The notes: generated by a model from the letters alone, not told the origin. Positions 24,451 through 33,217 are shown, counted from the stretch's first letter. The stretch is DNA of 64,000 nt from Clostridia bacterium (GCA_017448975.1 JAFSKN010000065.1:1-64000); one strand, 5' to 3'. Numbers and translations are program-made.

Positions 24451-25875
24451 TTAAACTAATTGACCAACGATCTCCTTAAAAATCCTTCCCCGCTGCTCGT
24501 AATCCTCAAACATATCGAAGGAGGCGCAGGCGGGAGACAGCAGCACGTTGCCGCCAGGCTTGGACAGGGCACGGCAGGTTTCGACGGCCTCCTGCATACT
24601 GCCCGCATGATGAATATGCGTATAGCCCGCTTTTTTCAGCGCTTCCTCGATCTGGTTTGCCGTGACGCCGATGAGCACGCAGTTTTCGATCAGGGGCGTT
24701 TTCACGATTTCCTCCGCCAGGGCGTCGAAGGACACATGCTTATCGTACCCGCCCAAAATGATGGCCGTGGGGGCCTTCATGCTCTGCACAGCCTTGATGG
24801 TGGAATCCACATTGGTGCCCTTGCTGTCGTTGATGTAGCGCACGCCGTCCAGTTCCCGGGTGAACTCGATGCGGTGCTCCACACCGGGGAAGGTGCGCAT
24901 GGCCTGACGGATCACCGGCGCGGGCACGCCACGGGAGAAGGCCACCGCGGCGGCGGCCAGTGCGTTTTCTAAGTTGTGGGGGCCGGGGATTTTCAGCTCG
25001 TCCGCGCCGCACACGTTCTTTTCTTCGCCGCCGACGCGCACGACGATCTTGCCGTCCCGGACGAACGCGCCCTGCTCCACCTCCCGCTGCCGGGAGAAGA
25101 ACAGCACCTGGCTCTTTAAGCCCTTGGCCATCTTCCGGCAGATTTCGTCGTCGTAATTCAGCACGGCAAAGTTGCTGCCGTCCTGGGCGTCGAAAATGTG
25201 GCGCTTGAGGCCCGTATACACTTCCATGGTGCCGTGGCGGTTCAAATGGTCTTCCGTCACGTTCAGCACGGCGGCGGACAGGGGATGGAAGGTTTCGGTG
25301 GTTTCCAGCTGGAAGGAGGAAACCTCCGCCACCACCACATGGTCGTATTTGCTGTCCATCGCCGCGGCGGAAATGGGATAGCCGATGTTGCCGCAGACGT
25401 GGACGATTTTTCCCGCCGCCTCAAAAATAGCTCCCAACAGGGACACCGTGGTGGTCTTGCCGTTGGTGCCGGTCACCGCCACCAGGGAGCCTTTCAGAAT
25501 GGTGGAGGCCATTTCCATTTCGCCTGTGACCCGCACGCCCTTCTCTTTGGCGGCATTCACGATGGGCGCGTCGATGGGCACGCCGGGGCTGATGACCAGT
25601 ACGTCCTGGCCGTTGAGGGCGTCGAGGCCGTCCTCGCCCATGCGGAAGGCGATGGGCAGGCCGTTCAGCACGTCCAGTTTGTCCCCAAAGGCTTCCCGGG
25701 GTTTCATATCGCTGACGGTGACAGCGGCCCCTTCCCGGCACAATAGCTGTGCGGCGGCGATGCCGCTGCGGGCCATGCCCACGATCAGCACCTTTTTGCC
25801 CGCCCACTGGTTTTCATTTTCATGAACGGACGCGCAGCGCTTTTTGGGCGTTCCGTAATACAATTCCTTCTGCAT
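24451..25875 (-). CDS. murD: UDP-N-acetylmuramoyl-L-alanine:D-glutamate ligase MurD
   Basis: A 474-residue Mur ligase that adds D-Glu. N-terminal Rossmann domain (VLIVGMARSGIAAAQLL), ATP loop GTNGKTTTVSLLG near 120, central ENALAAAAVAFSRG and C-terminal GGYDKHVSFDALAEE. About 24 residues before the Rossmann strand are extra. ATG 25875 is chosen: GGGG lies eight bases upstream, while the GTG/ATG codons just before it overlap that site. The stop codon lies two bases from the inverted end of the 446-bp element. Confidence 0.96.
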   Translation of the reverse strand: MQKELYYGTPKKRCASVHENENQWAGKKVLIVGMARSGIAAAQLLCREGAAVTVSDMKPREAFGDKLDVLNGLPIAFRMGEDGLDALNGQDVLVISPGVPIDAPIVNAAKEKGVRVTGEMEMASTILKGSLVAVTGTNGKTTTVSLLGAIFEAAGKIVHVCGNIGYPISAAAMDSKYDHVVVAEVSSFQLETTETFHPLSAAVLNVTEDHLNRHGTMEVYTGLKRHIFDAQDGSNFAVLNYDDEICRKMAKGLKSQVLFFSRQREVEQGAFVRDGKIVVRVGGEEKNVCGADELKIPGPHNLENALAAAAVAFSRGVPAPVIRQAMRTFPGVEHRIEFTRELDGVRYINDSKGTNVDSTIKAVQSMKAPTAIILGGYDKHVSFDALAEEIVKTPLIENCVLIGVTANQIEEALKKAGYTHIHHAGSMQEAVETCRALSKPGGNVLLSPACASFDMFEDYEQRGRIFKEIVGQLV

Positions 25876-25896
25876 GGTCATCACCCCTTCATGACA

Positions 25897-25987
25897 GAGT
25901 TGAGAGTGGAGAGTTGAGAGTGGAGATACAAATTCCTCGGCGTCTTTAACATACAGACAAAATAATCTGAACTCCGAACTCTGAACT
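25897..25987. repeat. Heptamer inverted-repeat element, copy C
   Basis: Between murD and mraY. Left arm 25897-25926: GAGTTGA, GAGTGGA, GAGTTGA, GAGTGGA, GA. Right arm 25966-25987: TCTGAAC, TCCGAAC, TCTGAAC, T. The middle is only 39 bases and ends AAAATAA. The left arm starts 22 bases upstream of the murD start, the right arm ends 10 bases from the mraY stop. Confidence 0.88.
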
Positions 25988-25997
25988 TATTTCGTAA

Positions 25998-27095
25998 TTA
26001 CGCAAAGAACATATGCATAGAAACAACCGCGATAATGGACAGCACCAGCGTTACGGCGGCATACATGAGCACGATCTGGTTTTCCTTCATGCCGCACAGC
26101 TCAAAATGATGGTGCAGGGGAGACATTTTGAAAATGCGCTTCCCCTGGCCGTACTTTTTCTTGGTGTACTTGAAATAGGTGGTCTGCATCATCACGGAAA
26201 CGGAGCTCATGATGCAGGTGAAGCAAATAGGGATCAGCAAAAACTGGCACTTCGTGAGCATCGCCACGCCCACCATGGCCCCGCCGATGAACATGCTGCC
26301 GGTGTCCCCCATGAAAATCTTTGCAGGGTGGCGGTTATACCGCAGAAAGCCTAAGGAGGCTCCCGCCAAAGCGAAGCACAGCACGGCGACGATGGGGAAC
26401 CAGGCTTCCAGGTTGGTCATGGGGAAGGCGTCCAAGATGGGAAGCGCGCCGTCGGCGCTCTGGGCAGCGTTCAGCGCGGTGCCCAAGAACAGGGCGATGA
26501 GCCCGAAAGCCGCCATACCCACGATGGTGACGGAGGAAAGGATGCCGTCCACTCCGTCCTGCAAGTTAGCGGAGTTGGTAATGAACATGACCAGCACGGT
26601 CATGATGGGAATATAGAACCAATTCAAATCCCAGGTGATGCCCGTGAAGGGGATGATCACGTCGCTGCCCACGTACAGAAAGCAATACAGGGAAAAGATC
26701 AGGCCGACGATCATCTGCCCGATCAGTTTTTGCTTGGGCTTCAAGCCCTCGTGATCCTTCTTCACGTCCTTGATGTAGTCGTCCGGGAAGCCGAAGAACG
26801 CCATGCAGCCCACCGTGATGAACAGCAGAGGCCACAGGGCGCTGTCCAGGCCGAAGGACCATTTTTGCTTGATCCCCACGATCAACGTGATCACAACCGT
26901 GGTGAGCACCGTAGCCAGCGCCGTCACGATGCCGCCCATATTCGGCGTGCCCTGCTTGGCCAGGTGGGCCTTGGGGCCCAAATCATAAATGGTCTGGCCG
27001 AACTTGAGCTTTTTCAGAAACGGCAGGAACTTCGGCATAATCAGCAGCACGACGGCCAAAGCCGCTACCGCCGCGTAAGCACAGTACAGGAACAT
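25998..27095 (-). CDS. mraY: Phospho-N-acetylmuramoyl-pentapeptide transferase MraY
   Basis: A 365-residue ten-span membrane enzyme that makes lipid I from UDP-MurNAc-pentapeptide and undecaprenyl phosphate. Family motifs are visible: KQGTPNMGGI near 50, FGFPDDYIKDVKKDHEGLKPKQK near 110, NSANLQDGVDG near 200 with its catalytic aspartates, FMGDTGSMFIGGA and the HHHFE loop. The length is slightly more than usual (about 320). Confidence 0.97.
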   Translation of the reverse strand: MFLYCAYAAVAALAVVLLIMPKFLPFLKKLKFGQTIYDLGPKAHLAKQGTPNMGGIVTALATVLTTVVITLIVGIKQKWSFGLDSALWPLLFITVGCMAFFGFPDDYIKDVKKDHEGLKPKQKLIGQMIVGLIFSLYCFLYVGSDVIIPFTGITWDLNWFYIPIMTVLVMFITNSANLQDGVDGILSSVTIVGMAAFGLIALFLGTALNAAQSADGALPILDAFPMTNLEAWFPIVAVLCFALAGASLGFLRYNRHPAKIFMGDTGSMFIGGAMVGVAMLTKCQFLLIPICFTCIMSSVSVMMQTTYFKYTKKKYGQGKRIFKMSPLHHHFELCGMKENQIVLMYAAVTLVLSIIAVVSMHMFFA

Positions 27096-27141
27096 GATCG
27101 CGTACCTCTCGATTCATCATAATAACTTATCGTAATCAACA

Positions 27142-27246
27142 GAGAGTTGAGAATTGGGCGTTGAGCGTTGAGATGATACGGCCCGTTTGGTTTATATCCC
27201 TGACAATGCAACTCAATATATCTCAACTCTAAACTCTCAGCTCTGA
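27142..27246. repeat. Heptamer inverted-repeat element, copy D
   Basis: Between mraY and murE. Left arm 27142-27173: GAGAGTT, GAGAATT, GGGCGTT, GAGCGTT, GAGA. Right arm 27221-27246: TCTCAAC, TCTAAAC, TCTCAGC, TCTGA. The middle is 47 bases and ends CAATATA. The right arm ends one base from the murE stop codon. Confidence 0.88.
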
Positions 27247-27247
27247 A

Positions 27248-28729
27248 TTAGCCTCCGATTTCTTCCAGCAGCTCCTTTACGACCACCTTTTCATCGAAGG
27301 GCCGCTTGATCCCCATGATCTCCTGATAGGTTTCGTGGCCCTTGCCCGCCAGGACGATGATATCCCCCTCCCGGCCCATTTGCAGGGCGCAGCGGATGGC
27401 CTCCCGGCGGTTCTCGATCACTGTATATTTGCCGCCGGTGGGTTTGATTCCTTCTTCTATGGCGTCCAAAATATCCATGGGGTCTTCCGTGCGGGGGTTG
27501 TCGCTGGTCAAGATGGAAAAGTCCGCCAGCCTTCCGGAGATTTCGCCCATGATGGGGCGTTTCAGGTGATCCCGGTCACCGCCGCAGCCAAAGAGGGAAA
27601 TGACCCGGCCCCGGGCGAACTGCCGCACCGCTTTCAGGATGTTTTCCAATGCGTCCGGCGAATGGGAATAGTCCAAAATCACCTTATAGGGCGTGTGGGT
27701 GTCCAGCACCTGGGCGCGGCCCGGAATGGAGCGCACTTTTTCCAGGGCCGCCGTGATAGTTTCGGGCTTCACGCCCATGATCAGGCCCACGGCGGCGGCG
27801 GCCAAGGCGTTATACACGTTGAACATGCCGGTCAATTGCAGCTTTACCGGATAATCGTGCATGTTGAACAGCTTCATGATGAAGCTGACGCCGTTTTCCG
27901 TGATCTCAATATCCCGGGCGAAAATATCGGCGTTGCAGCTGATGCCGTAGGTGCTGTGGGGCACGGTGATATCCTTCAAAATATCGGCGCTGGTATCGTC
28001 GTCCACGTTGATGGCGGCATTGGCGATCCACTCCGGCCGGAAAAAGGACTTTTTGCACTGGAAATAGTTTTCCATGGTGCCGAACAGGTCCAAATGATCC
28101 TGGGACAGGTTGGTATAGCAGCCCGCTTCGAAATGCACGCCGGTCAGGCGGTTCATGGCGATGGCGTGGGCGGACACTTCCATGCTCACCACGGTGACGT
28201 CCTGATCCCGCATGAGCCGCAGGGTGCGGAAGAAATCGATGGGCTCGGGGGTGGTAAATTCGCTTTTCAGGTACTCCTTGCCGATCATGTTGCCGGTGGT
28301 GCCGATGAGCCCCACCTTGCAGCCCGCTTCCTCCATGATGGCTTTGATCAAATAACTGGTGGTAGTTTTGCCTTTGGTGCCGGTGACGCCCAGGAGCTTT
28401 AATTCCTTTTCCGGATGGCCAAAGAACGCCGCCGCCATGAGAGACATGGCCCTGCGAACGTTTTTCACCTTCACCTGGGGCACAGGCTGGTCCAGGAAGC
28501 GGTTCACCACCAGGGCCACCGCGCCGTTTTCCACCGCTTTGGGGGCAAAATCGTGGCCGTCGAACCGCGCGCCAGGAACGCAGAAAAACAATCCCTGCTT
28601 CAATTCCTCTTTCTTCCGGTTATCCATGCTCAGGGACGCGATTTCGCACTCTCCCCGCAGTTCCACCAGTTCTTCGCCCAGAGACTGGGCCAACGCAGAC
28701 AACAACATGTTTTCCTCACTCCCGTTCAT
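27248..28729 (-). CDS. murE: UDP-MurNAc-tripeptide synthetase MurE, meso-diaminopimelate type
   Basis: A 493-residue Mur ligase that adds the third residue of the stem peptide. The ATP loop GTKGKTTTSYLIK is near 116, and the amino-acid selectivity motif reads DNPR (TSDNPRTEDP), which in the family marks meso-diaminopimelate rather than lysine users. The C-terminal GKGHETYQ motif is intact. ATG 28729 overlaps the PBP stop by four bases (ATGA), showing translational coupling. MurF, which usually follows, is absent here. Confidence 0.96.
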   Translation of the reverse strand: MNGSEENMLLSALAQSLGEELVELRGECEIASLSMDNRKKEELKQGLFFCVPGARFDGHDFAPKAVENGAVALVVNRFLDQPVPQVKVKNVRRAMSLMAAAFFGHPEKELKLLGVTGTKGKTTTSYLIKAIMEEAGCKVGLIGTTGNMIGKEYLKSEFTTPEPIDFFRTLRLMRDQDVTVVSMEVSAHAIAMNRLTGVHFEAGCYTNLSQDHLDLFGTMENYFQCKKSFFRPEWIANAAINVDDDTSADILKDITVPHSTYGISCNADIFARDIEITENGVSFIMKLFNMHDYPVKLQLTGMFNVYNALAAAAVGLIMGVKPETITAALEKVRSIPGRAQVLDTHTPYKVILDYSHSPDALENILKAVRQFARGRVISLFGCGGDRDHLKRPIMGEISGRLADFSILTSDNPRTEDPMDILDAIEEGIKPTGGKYTVIENRREAIRCALQMGREGDIIVLAGKGHETYQEIMGIKRPFDEKVVVKELLEEIGG

Positions 28730-30852
28730 TGCAGCGGCAATTCAAAAGTCACTTTCACGGTGGACCCGCCGGGGGCATAACTGCCTGCCGCGGGCGTTTG
28801 GCGCACGGCCACGCCGCTGCCAGCGATCTCCATTTCAAAGCCCCTTGCCCGAAGCTGCCGGGCCGCTTCCGTCATGGAAAGTCCCTTCACGTCAGGCACC
28901 GTAATCAGATCCATGATCTGAATGGGCTCCTGCTCATAGGTGTACAGCATCACGGCGCTTCCGGCGGATATTTGCGCCCCGGCGGCCGGCGCCTGGGCGG
29001 AAACGGTGTCCGTCAATCCGTCCGTTTCATAGAATAGACCGGCCTCCCGCAGCGCCTTTTTCGCCTCCGCCACCGTCATGCCCACGGTATCGGGCACGGT
29101 CACGGTTGGGGCGGCTGTGGCCTTGGGGTCGTTCTTCTCCACGCCCAAATACGAAAGCACGCCCTCCATGATCTGGCTTGCAAAGGGCGCGGCGGTGGTG
29201 CTGCCGTAATCGACAGGCACCTGGGCTTCGTTCACTGTCACCAGCACGGCGAAGCGGGGGTTGTCAATGGGGGCAAAGCCCACGAAGGAGCCGATGTGCA
29301 CATCGGATACCACCCGCCCATCCTTGTACACCTGGGCTGTGCCCGTTTTGCCCCCGATGCGGTAGCCTGCCACAGCGGCATTTTTGCCCCCGCCCTCGGC
29401 AACCACGCTTTCCAGCAGCTCGCGCATTTTCGCACTGGTTTCCGCGCTGATGGGCGTGGAAACCACCGTTGGCGCGGTGCGTTCCGCCACGTTTCCCTGG
29501 CTGTCCAGCACTTCCTTGACGATGTAGGGCTTCATGAGCCTGCCGCCGTTCACCACCGCGCAGGCGGCGGTGATCAATTGCAGGGGCGTGACCGCCACGC
29601 TTTGCCCAAACCCGATGCGGGCCAGATCCACGTTTTTCACATAGCGGCTGTTGATCAGGATGCCCGCGCTCTCCCCCGGCAGGTCGATTCCCGTGCGCAC
29701 GCCGATGCCGAAAGCCCGCAGATACTTGTAAAACGTATCCGTGCCCATGCGCAGGGCCAGGGTGACGAAAGCGGGGTTGCAGCTGTTGGCCAGGGCCTGC
29801 GGCAGCGTTTGGGTGCCGTGACTGTTTTTCCAGCAGCGGATGCGGTCGCCGTCCACGTAAATGGCTCCGGTGCAGGTAAATCGGTCGTCCAGAGAAGCCG
29901 CGCCGCTGTCCAGGGCGGCGGAGCAGGTGAGCATTTTGAAGGTGGAGCCCGGCTCGTACACGTCGGTGATCACCGTCATGCGCATGAGCTCGTTGAGCTG
30001 CTCGATATCGTTCCGGGGCGGGTCGTTGGGATCGTAATCCGGCTTCATGCACACCGCCAAAATGGCCCCGGTGTTCACGTCCATGACGATGCACTGAACG
30101 GATTTTGCGCTGTTCACCGCCAGACATTCCCGCATGACCTTTTCCACGATGCCCTGAATGGCGCTGTCCACCGTCAGGCGCAGGGTATAGCCCGGCTGGG
30201 GCGCCACATAAGCGGTTTTGCCGTCCGGAAGCAGGTGGGAACGAGCGTCCACTTCCGTGCGCAGGGACCCTTCCCTGCCCCGCAGGAGCGTTTCATAGGC
30301 GCTTTCCAGGCCGCTTTGGCCCACGGAGTCCACATTGGTCAGCCCCAGGATCTGGGTGAGAAAAGCGCCTTTTGGATAAACGCGCCGGGTGTCCTCGTCA
30401 AAGGATACGCCCTTGAGCAGGACGCCCATTTCAGGGTCCTCCTTCCGCAGGGCGCGGATCTGGTCCACGGTTTCCCGGGGCACCTGGCGCTTCAGGATCA
30501 CGGAAGCCAGCTTTTTATTTTGCAGCTTCTTTTCCATGGCCGCCGCGTCGGCGTTGAGCATCCCGCCCATCACCTGGGCGAACCCGCTTTCATCGGACAC
30601 CAGCTGTGGGTTGGCCGTTACGATATACGCCGTGGCGGACAGTGCCAGCACAGCGCCCCCGGTATCCTGGATGGCGCCCCGCTGGGCTGTTACCACACCC
30701 TGGCGGGTCCATTGCCGCACGCCCCGGGCCGTGAGGGCTTCGCCCTGCACCAGCGTCAGATTGCCGATCCTTACGCCGATCAGCGAAAACAGCAGGGTCA
30801 TCGCCGAAAGCATCGTGAGTAATCTTCTGCGGATTTTGGGTCTCGTGCGCAT
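28726..30852 (-). CDS. Class B penicillin-binding protein with PASTA domains (SpoVD/PBP2x-like)
   Basis: A 708-residue bitopic transpeptidase and likely partner of FtsW. One membrane helix at about 12-33; PBP dimerisation domain to about 220; transpeptidase motifs Ser303-x-x-Lys306 in PGSTFK, SNSCN near 355 and KTGTAQ near 508. Two PASTA domains close the protein (VPDTVGMTVAEAKKALREAG and VPDVKGLSMTEAARQLRARG). PASTA-bearing class B PBPs in dcw clusters of Clostridia may be the vegetative PBP2x/FtsI or sporulation SpoVD; only one is encoded here, so the vegetative role is likelier. Confidence 0.94.
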   Translation of the reverse strand: MRTRPKIRRRLLTMLSAMTLLFSLIGVRIGNLTLVQGEALTARGVRQWTRQGVVTAQRGAIQDTGGAVLALSATAYIVTANPQLVSDESGFAQVMGGMLNADAAAMEKKLQNKKLASVILKRQVPRETVDQIRALRKEDPEMGVLLKGVSFDEDTRRVYPKGAFLTQILGLTNVDSVGQSGLESAYETLLRGREGSLRTEVDARSHLLPDGKTAYVAPQPGYTLRLTVDSAIQGIVEKVMRECLAVNSAKSVQCIVMDVNTGAILAVCMKPDYDPNDPPRNDIEQLNELMRMTVITDVYEPGSTFKMLTCSAALDSGAASLDDRFTCTGAIYVDGDRIRCWKNSHGTQTLPQALANSCNPAFVTLALRMGTDTFYKYLRAFGIGVRTGIDLPGESAGILINSRYVKNVDLARIGFGQSVAVTPLQLITAACAVVNGGRLMKPYIVKEVLDSQGNVAERTAPTVVSTPISAETSAKMRELLESVVAEGGGKNAAVAGYRIGGKTGTAQVYKDGRVVSDVHIGSFVGFAPIDNPRFAVLVTVNEAQVPVDYGSTTAAPFASQIMEGVLSYLGVEKNDPKATAAPTVTVPDTVGMTVAEAKKALREAGLFYETDGLTDTVSAQAPAAGAQISAGSAVMLYTYEQEPIQIMDLITVPDVKGLSMTEAARQLRARGFEMEIAGSGVAVRQTPAAGSYAPGGSTVKVTFELPLQ

Positions 30853-30888
30853 GGCTGTCCTCCCCTATGGGCAGCCGAAGGCGTCCGG

Positions 30889-31425
30889 TCAGCGGCTGCC
30901 GGTGATCAATCCATCCAGCGCGGCATTGGGGGAGGCATCCGCCCGGACTGTTGTTTTGGTTTCAAAGGGCCGGGTATCCGGCGCGGTCACATATTCCGTT
31001 GTAGCTTGGGACGAGTGGCTCATTTGCAGCTTCCGGCACGCGATGTCGCAGATCCGTCCGGGATCATTGGCTTCTTCCACCTTCACGGCCATCTCCGCGT
31101 TAGTCGCCTTCAATTTCTGGATATTCGCTTGGGTTTTGGAAATCTTCTTGGTAAGCGCTGACCGCTGGGCCGCTTTGCTGATGATCAGGCCGCCGAAAAC
31201 GCAAAACAGCACGCAAAGGAAAATCAACGCACCCCGCAGCGGAACGGTCACGCTTTCCCGAGGCGCGGGCTGCACCCGTCCCGCCCGGAAGGGCTGCCTT
31301 TCCGGATCACAGGGCTGGCCCGCTTCTGCGTCGGGCAGGTTCACACCGCTGCGCACATGGATCCGCACGCCCGGCGCGGCCTGCAATCCCGCCGTCACAT
31401 AAGGCATGCTGTTACCCTTCTGCAT
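30889..31425 (-). CDS. ftsL: FtsL-like septum protein
   Basis: A 178-residue bitopic protein: a basic, Pro-containing cytoplasmic tail of about 60 residues, a membrane helix (LRGALIFLCVLFCVFGGLII), then a short coiled coil (LTKKISKTQANIQKLKATNAEMAVKV) and a disordered C-terminus. This layout and its place between mraZ and the class B PBP identify it as FtsL, which is poorly conserved in sequence. GGAGG lies upstream of ATG 31425. It is longer than usual (about 100-120). Confidence 0.82.
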   Translation of the reverse strand: MQKGNSMPYVTAGLQAAPGVRIHVRSGVNLPDAEAGQPCDPERQPFRAGRVQPAPRESVTVPLRGALIFLCVLFCVFGGLIISKAAQRSALTKKISKTQANIQKLKATNAEMAVKVEEANDPGRICDIACRKLQMSHSSQATTEYVTAPDTRPFETKTTVRADASPNAALDGLITGSR

Positions 31426-31461
31426 GAATATATTCCTCCTTTCTGTTTATTAGAACGTATT

Positions 31462-32025
31462 TCAGTCCTGTAAGGACGTAAGGAACGCCAGCGGATCGGG
31501 GTACTTTTCGTCGAACGCGCGATCCTGCTCCTTGCCCACAGCGGCGGGAATGATGCGGATGTGGTTATACGTGCCGTTCACTTCCACATCCCTTGCGTCG
31601 CCAAGCCGCCACGTGCGGATACGCTGGGGCAAAAGCAAACGCCCCTGGGCGTCGGATTCGCAGTCCGTATAGCTGTATTTGGTAAACATATCCAGGATGG
31701 GCTGCGCCACGGGCTTTAACCGCACCAGCGCGGCCAGCTCGTCCCGTTTGGCAATCCAATCGGCAATGGGATAAAGGGCCACCGCCTGAAAATCCGGCGA
31801 GGGGGCCACGGCGAAGCGGTCTCCCAAGGCGTCCCGGAATGCGGCGGGTATGATCATTCTTCCCTTCGCGTCTATGCTGTGGGGGTAGCTGCCCACAAAA
31901 CCCAGAAAGGGCAGTTTCTTTTCGCTGTCCGTCTGATTTCCATCGGGGGCGTTTATGGCGTTCTGCTCCGGCTGTACGTCGTTTCCCACGGAAGCAGGAT
32001 CCTTGGTAGAATCATCCGCCATCAT
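31462..32025 (-). CDS. mraZ: Transcriptional regulator MraZ with N-terminal extension
   Basis: A DNA-binding AbrB-fold repressor of the dcw cluster, 187 residues against about 145 normally. The two SpoVT/AbrB-type repeats are intact: GSYPHSIDAKGRMIIPAAFR and SYTDCESDAQGRLLLPQRIR. About 42 additional residues at the N-terminus are acidic and polar (Asp, Asn, Gln, Glu rich), probably disordered. Two ATGs (32025, 32022) follow GGGGGG closely; either could be used. Binding-site-like repeats lie directly upstream. Confidence 0.93.
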   Translation of the reverse strand: MMADDSTKDPASVGNDVQPEQNAINAPDGNQTDSEKKLPFLGFVGSYPHSIDAKGRMIIPAAFRDALGDRFAVAPSPDFQAVALYPIADWIAKRDELAALVRLKPVAQPILDMFTKYSYTDCESDAQGRLLLPQRIRTWRLGDARDVEVNGTYNHIRIIPAAVGKEQDRAFDEKYPDPLAFLTSLQD

Positions 32026-32040
32026 TTCACCCCCCTATCT

Positions 32041-32086
32041 GCCACTTATTCGCCACTTTTGCGACTTCGCCACCATTTTAAGGCAC
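32041..32086 (-). promoter_or_regulatory. Probable MraZ operator repeats
   Basis: On the minus strand, GTGGC recurs at 32045-32041, 32056-32052 and 32073-32069, with imperfect copies GTCGC (32065-32061) and GTGCC (32086-32082). Steps are 8 to 13 bases. MraZ in other bacteria binds GTGG/TGGG repeats with about 10-base spacing upstream of its own gene. The repeats cover and follow the -10 box, fitting autorepression. Confidence 0.7.
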
Positions 32087-32104
32087 TTTTTGGCTCTTTG
32101 TCAA
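32075..32104 (-). promoter_or_regulatory. Main dcw promoter upstream of mraZ
   Basis: Minus strand consensus TTGACA (32104-32099) and TAAAAT (32080-32075), 18-base spacer (17 to the overlapping TTAAAA), about 50 bases before the mraZ ATG. Confidence 0.8.
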
Positions 32105-32441
32105 GCGCCTTTTTATTTCGCGTTCGGCTTTTTGGGAAACATAGTTGTCATGCTTTTGTAGCTTTTCCGTTATATTTAAAGAAATCATTTCCATATATTT
32201 ACATAATAAAAGAGAACGTTTTTTCTTATTCCAAGAGAATAATATGCAATATGCACATTATATTATTAAAATAATATACTGTTTGTACAAATTTCCGCAA
32301 TCTATTTGTTTCGCTTTTTTGGGGGCTTCGTAATAAATATTTCATATTTCGTTAGAATCCGACACAAATGCGTCAAGAAAACGAAACTGCCACCCGTTGG
32401 AAACCCCTTTCCTCCACCGTGTGGGCAATTTGAACCCCAAA
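32105..32441. other. A/T-rich intergenic stretch
   Basis: This gap of more than 300 bases has no credible gene. About 32160-32350 is much richer in A and T than the rest of the window and contains short imperfect palindromes around 32240-32280 (AATAATATGCAATATGCAC, then TATATTATTAAAATAATATA). It lies upstream of mraZ and downstream of the phosphoesterase, so it is transcribed, if at all, only by read-through. Confidence 0.5.
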
Positions 32442-32475
32442 AACAAAAAAACCGGCTGAAAACAGCCGATTTTTG
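32442..32475 (-). terminator. Terminator after the metallophosphoesterase gene
   Basis: CGGCTG (32453-32458) and CAGCCG (32463-32468) form a stem flanked by A- and T-runs on both sides, so it could work in either direction; on the minus strand it is followed by GGTTTTTTTGTTTTT. Confidence 0.8.
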
Positions 32476-32500
32476 GGAATCACATTTCATTTTTCGGGTT

Positions 32501-33217
32501 CTATATGGGCGTATCCCCCACCGCATCGCCATCAGGCAACCGCAAGAGCTGAAAATCCAGCCCATCGCAGGACACGCAGTGGTAGCGAATCCCTCGATAG
32601 ACGCCGTTGACCGCGCCCCGAAGGGAAGGGCCGTGGAGATGACCGTATACCACGTCGTCCACCGGATACCTTTCCAGCAAAGCGGAAAGCGGCGTTTCCG
32701 CCGCGCTTTCGCCCAAAGGGGGATAATGGCACAGCACCACCAGCCGCTTTGCCCCGAATTTCATGGCCCTGTCCAGGGACATTTCCATCCGCAGCAGCTC
32801 CCGCCGGTAGATTTTTTCATCCTCCGGCGCGCAGTTCGGCCCCGGCAGGGTCCATCCACGGGTGCCGCAGAAAGCCGTATCTTCCAACAGCATGGCGTCG
32901 TTCTGCACGGCGTACATGCCCTGGGGCAGCAGCTCCCGCAGCCGGGAAATGCCGCACCACCAGTAATCATGATTGCCCCGCAGCAGGATCTTGCGCCCCG
33001 GCAGTTCCCCGATGCTGTGCAGGTCGTCCAGCGCGTCCTCCGTCTGCATGGCCCAGCTGATATCGCCGGGAAGCAGCACCACGTCGTTTTCCCGCACTTT
33101 TTCCCGCCAATCCCGGCGGATGCGGTCGAAATGGCCTTCCCAGTGGGGGCCGAACACATTCATGGGCTTATCCGCGCCGCCCTGCAAATGCAAATCGCCG
33201 ATCGCGTAAATATCCAC
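32501..33217 (-). CDS. Calcineurin-like metallophosphoesterase
   Basis: A 238-residue cytosolic two-metal phosphoesterase. The five family motifs are visible: GDLHL near 7, GDISWAM near 51, GNHDYWW near 80, CHYPP near 170 and GHLHG near 198. The substrate is unknown; close relatives are simply named metallophosphoesterases. It starts directly after the stop of the zinc-ribbon gene, and the two probably form an operon. Confidence 0.93.
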   Translation of the reverse strand: MDIYAIGDLHLQGGADKPMNVFGPHWEGHFDRIRRDWREKVRENDVVLLPGDISWAMQTEDALDDLHSIGELPGRKILLRGNHDYWWCGISRLRELLPQGMYAVQNDAMLLEDTAFCGTRGWTLPGPNCAPEDEKIYRRELLRMEMSLDRAMKFGAKRLVVLCHYPPLGESAAETPLSALLERYPVDDVVYGHLHGPSLRGAVNGVYRGIRYHCVSCDGLDFQLLRLPDGDAVGDTPI

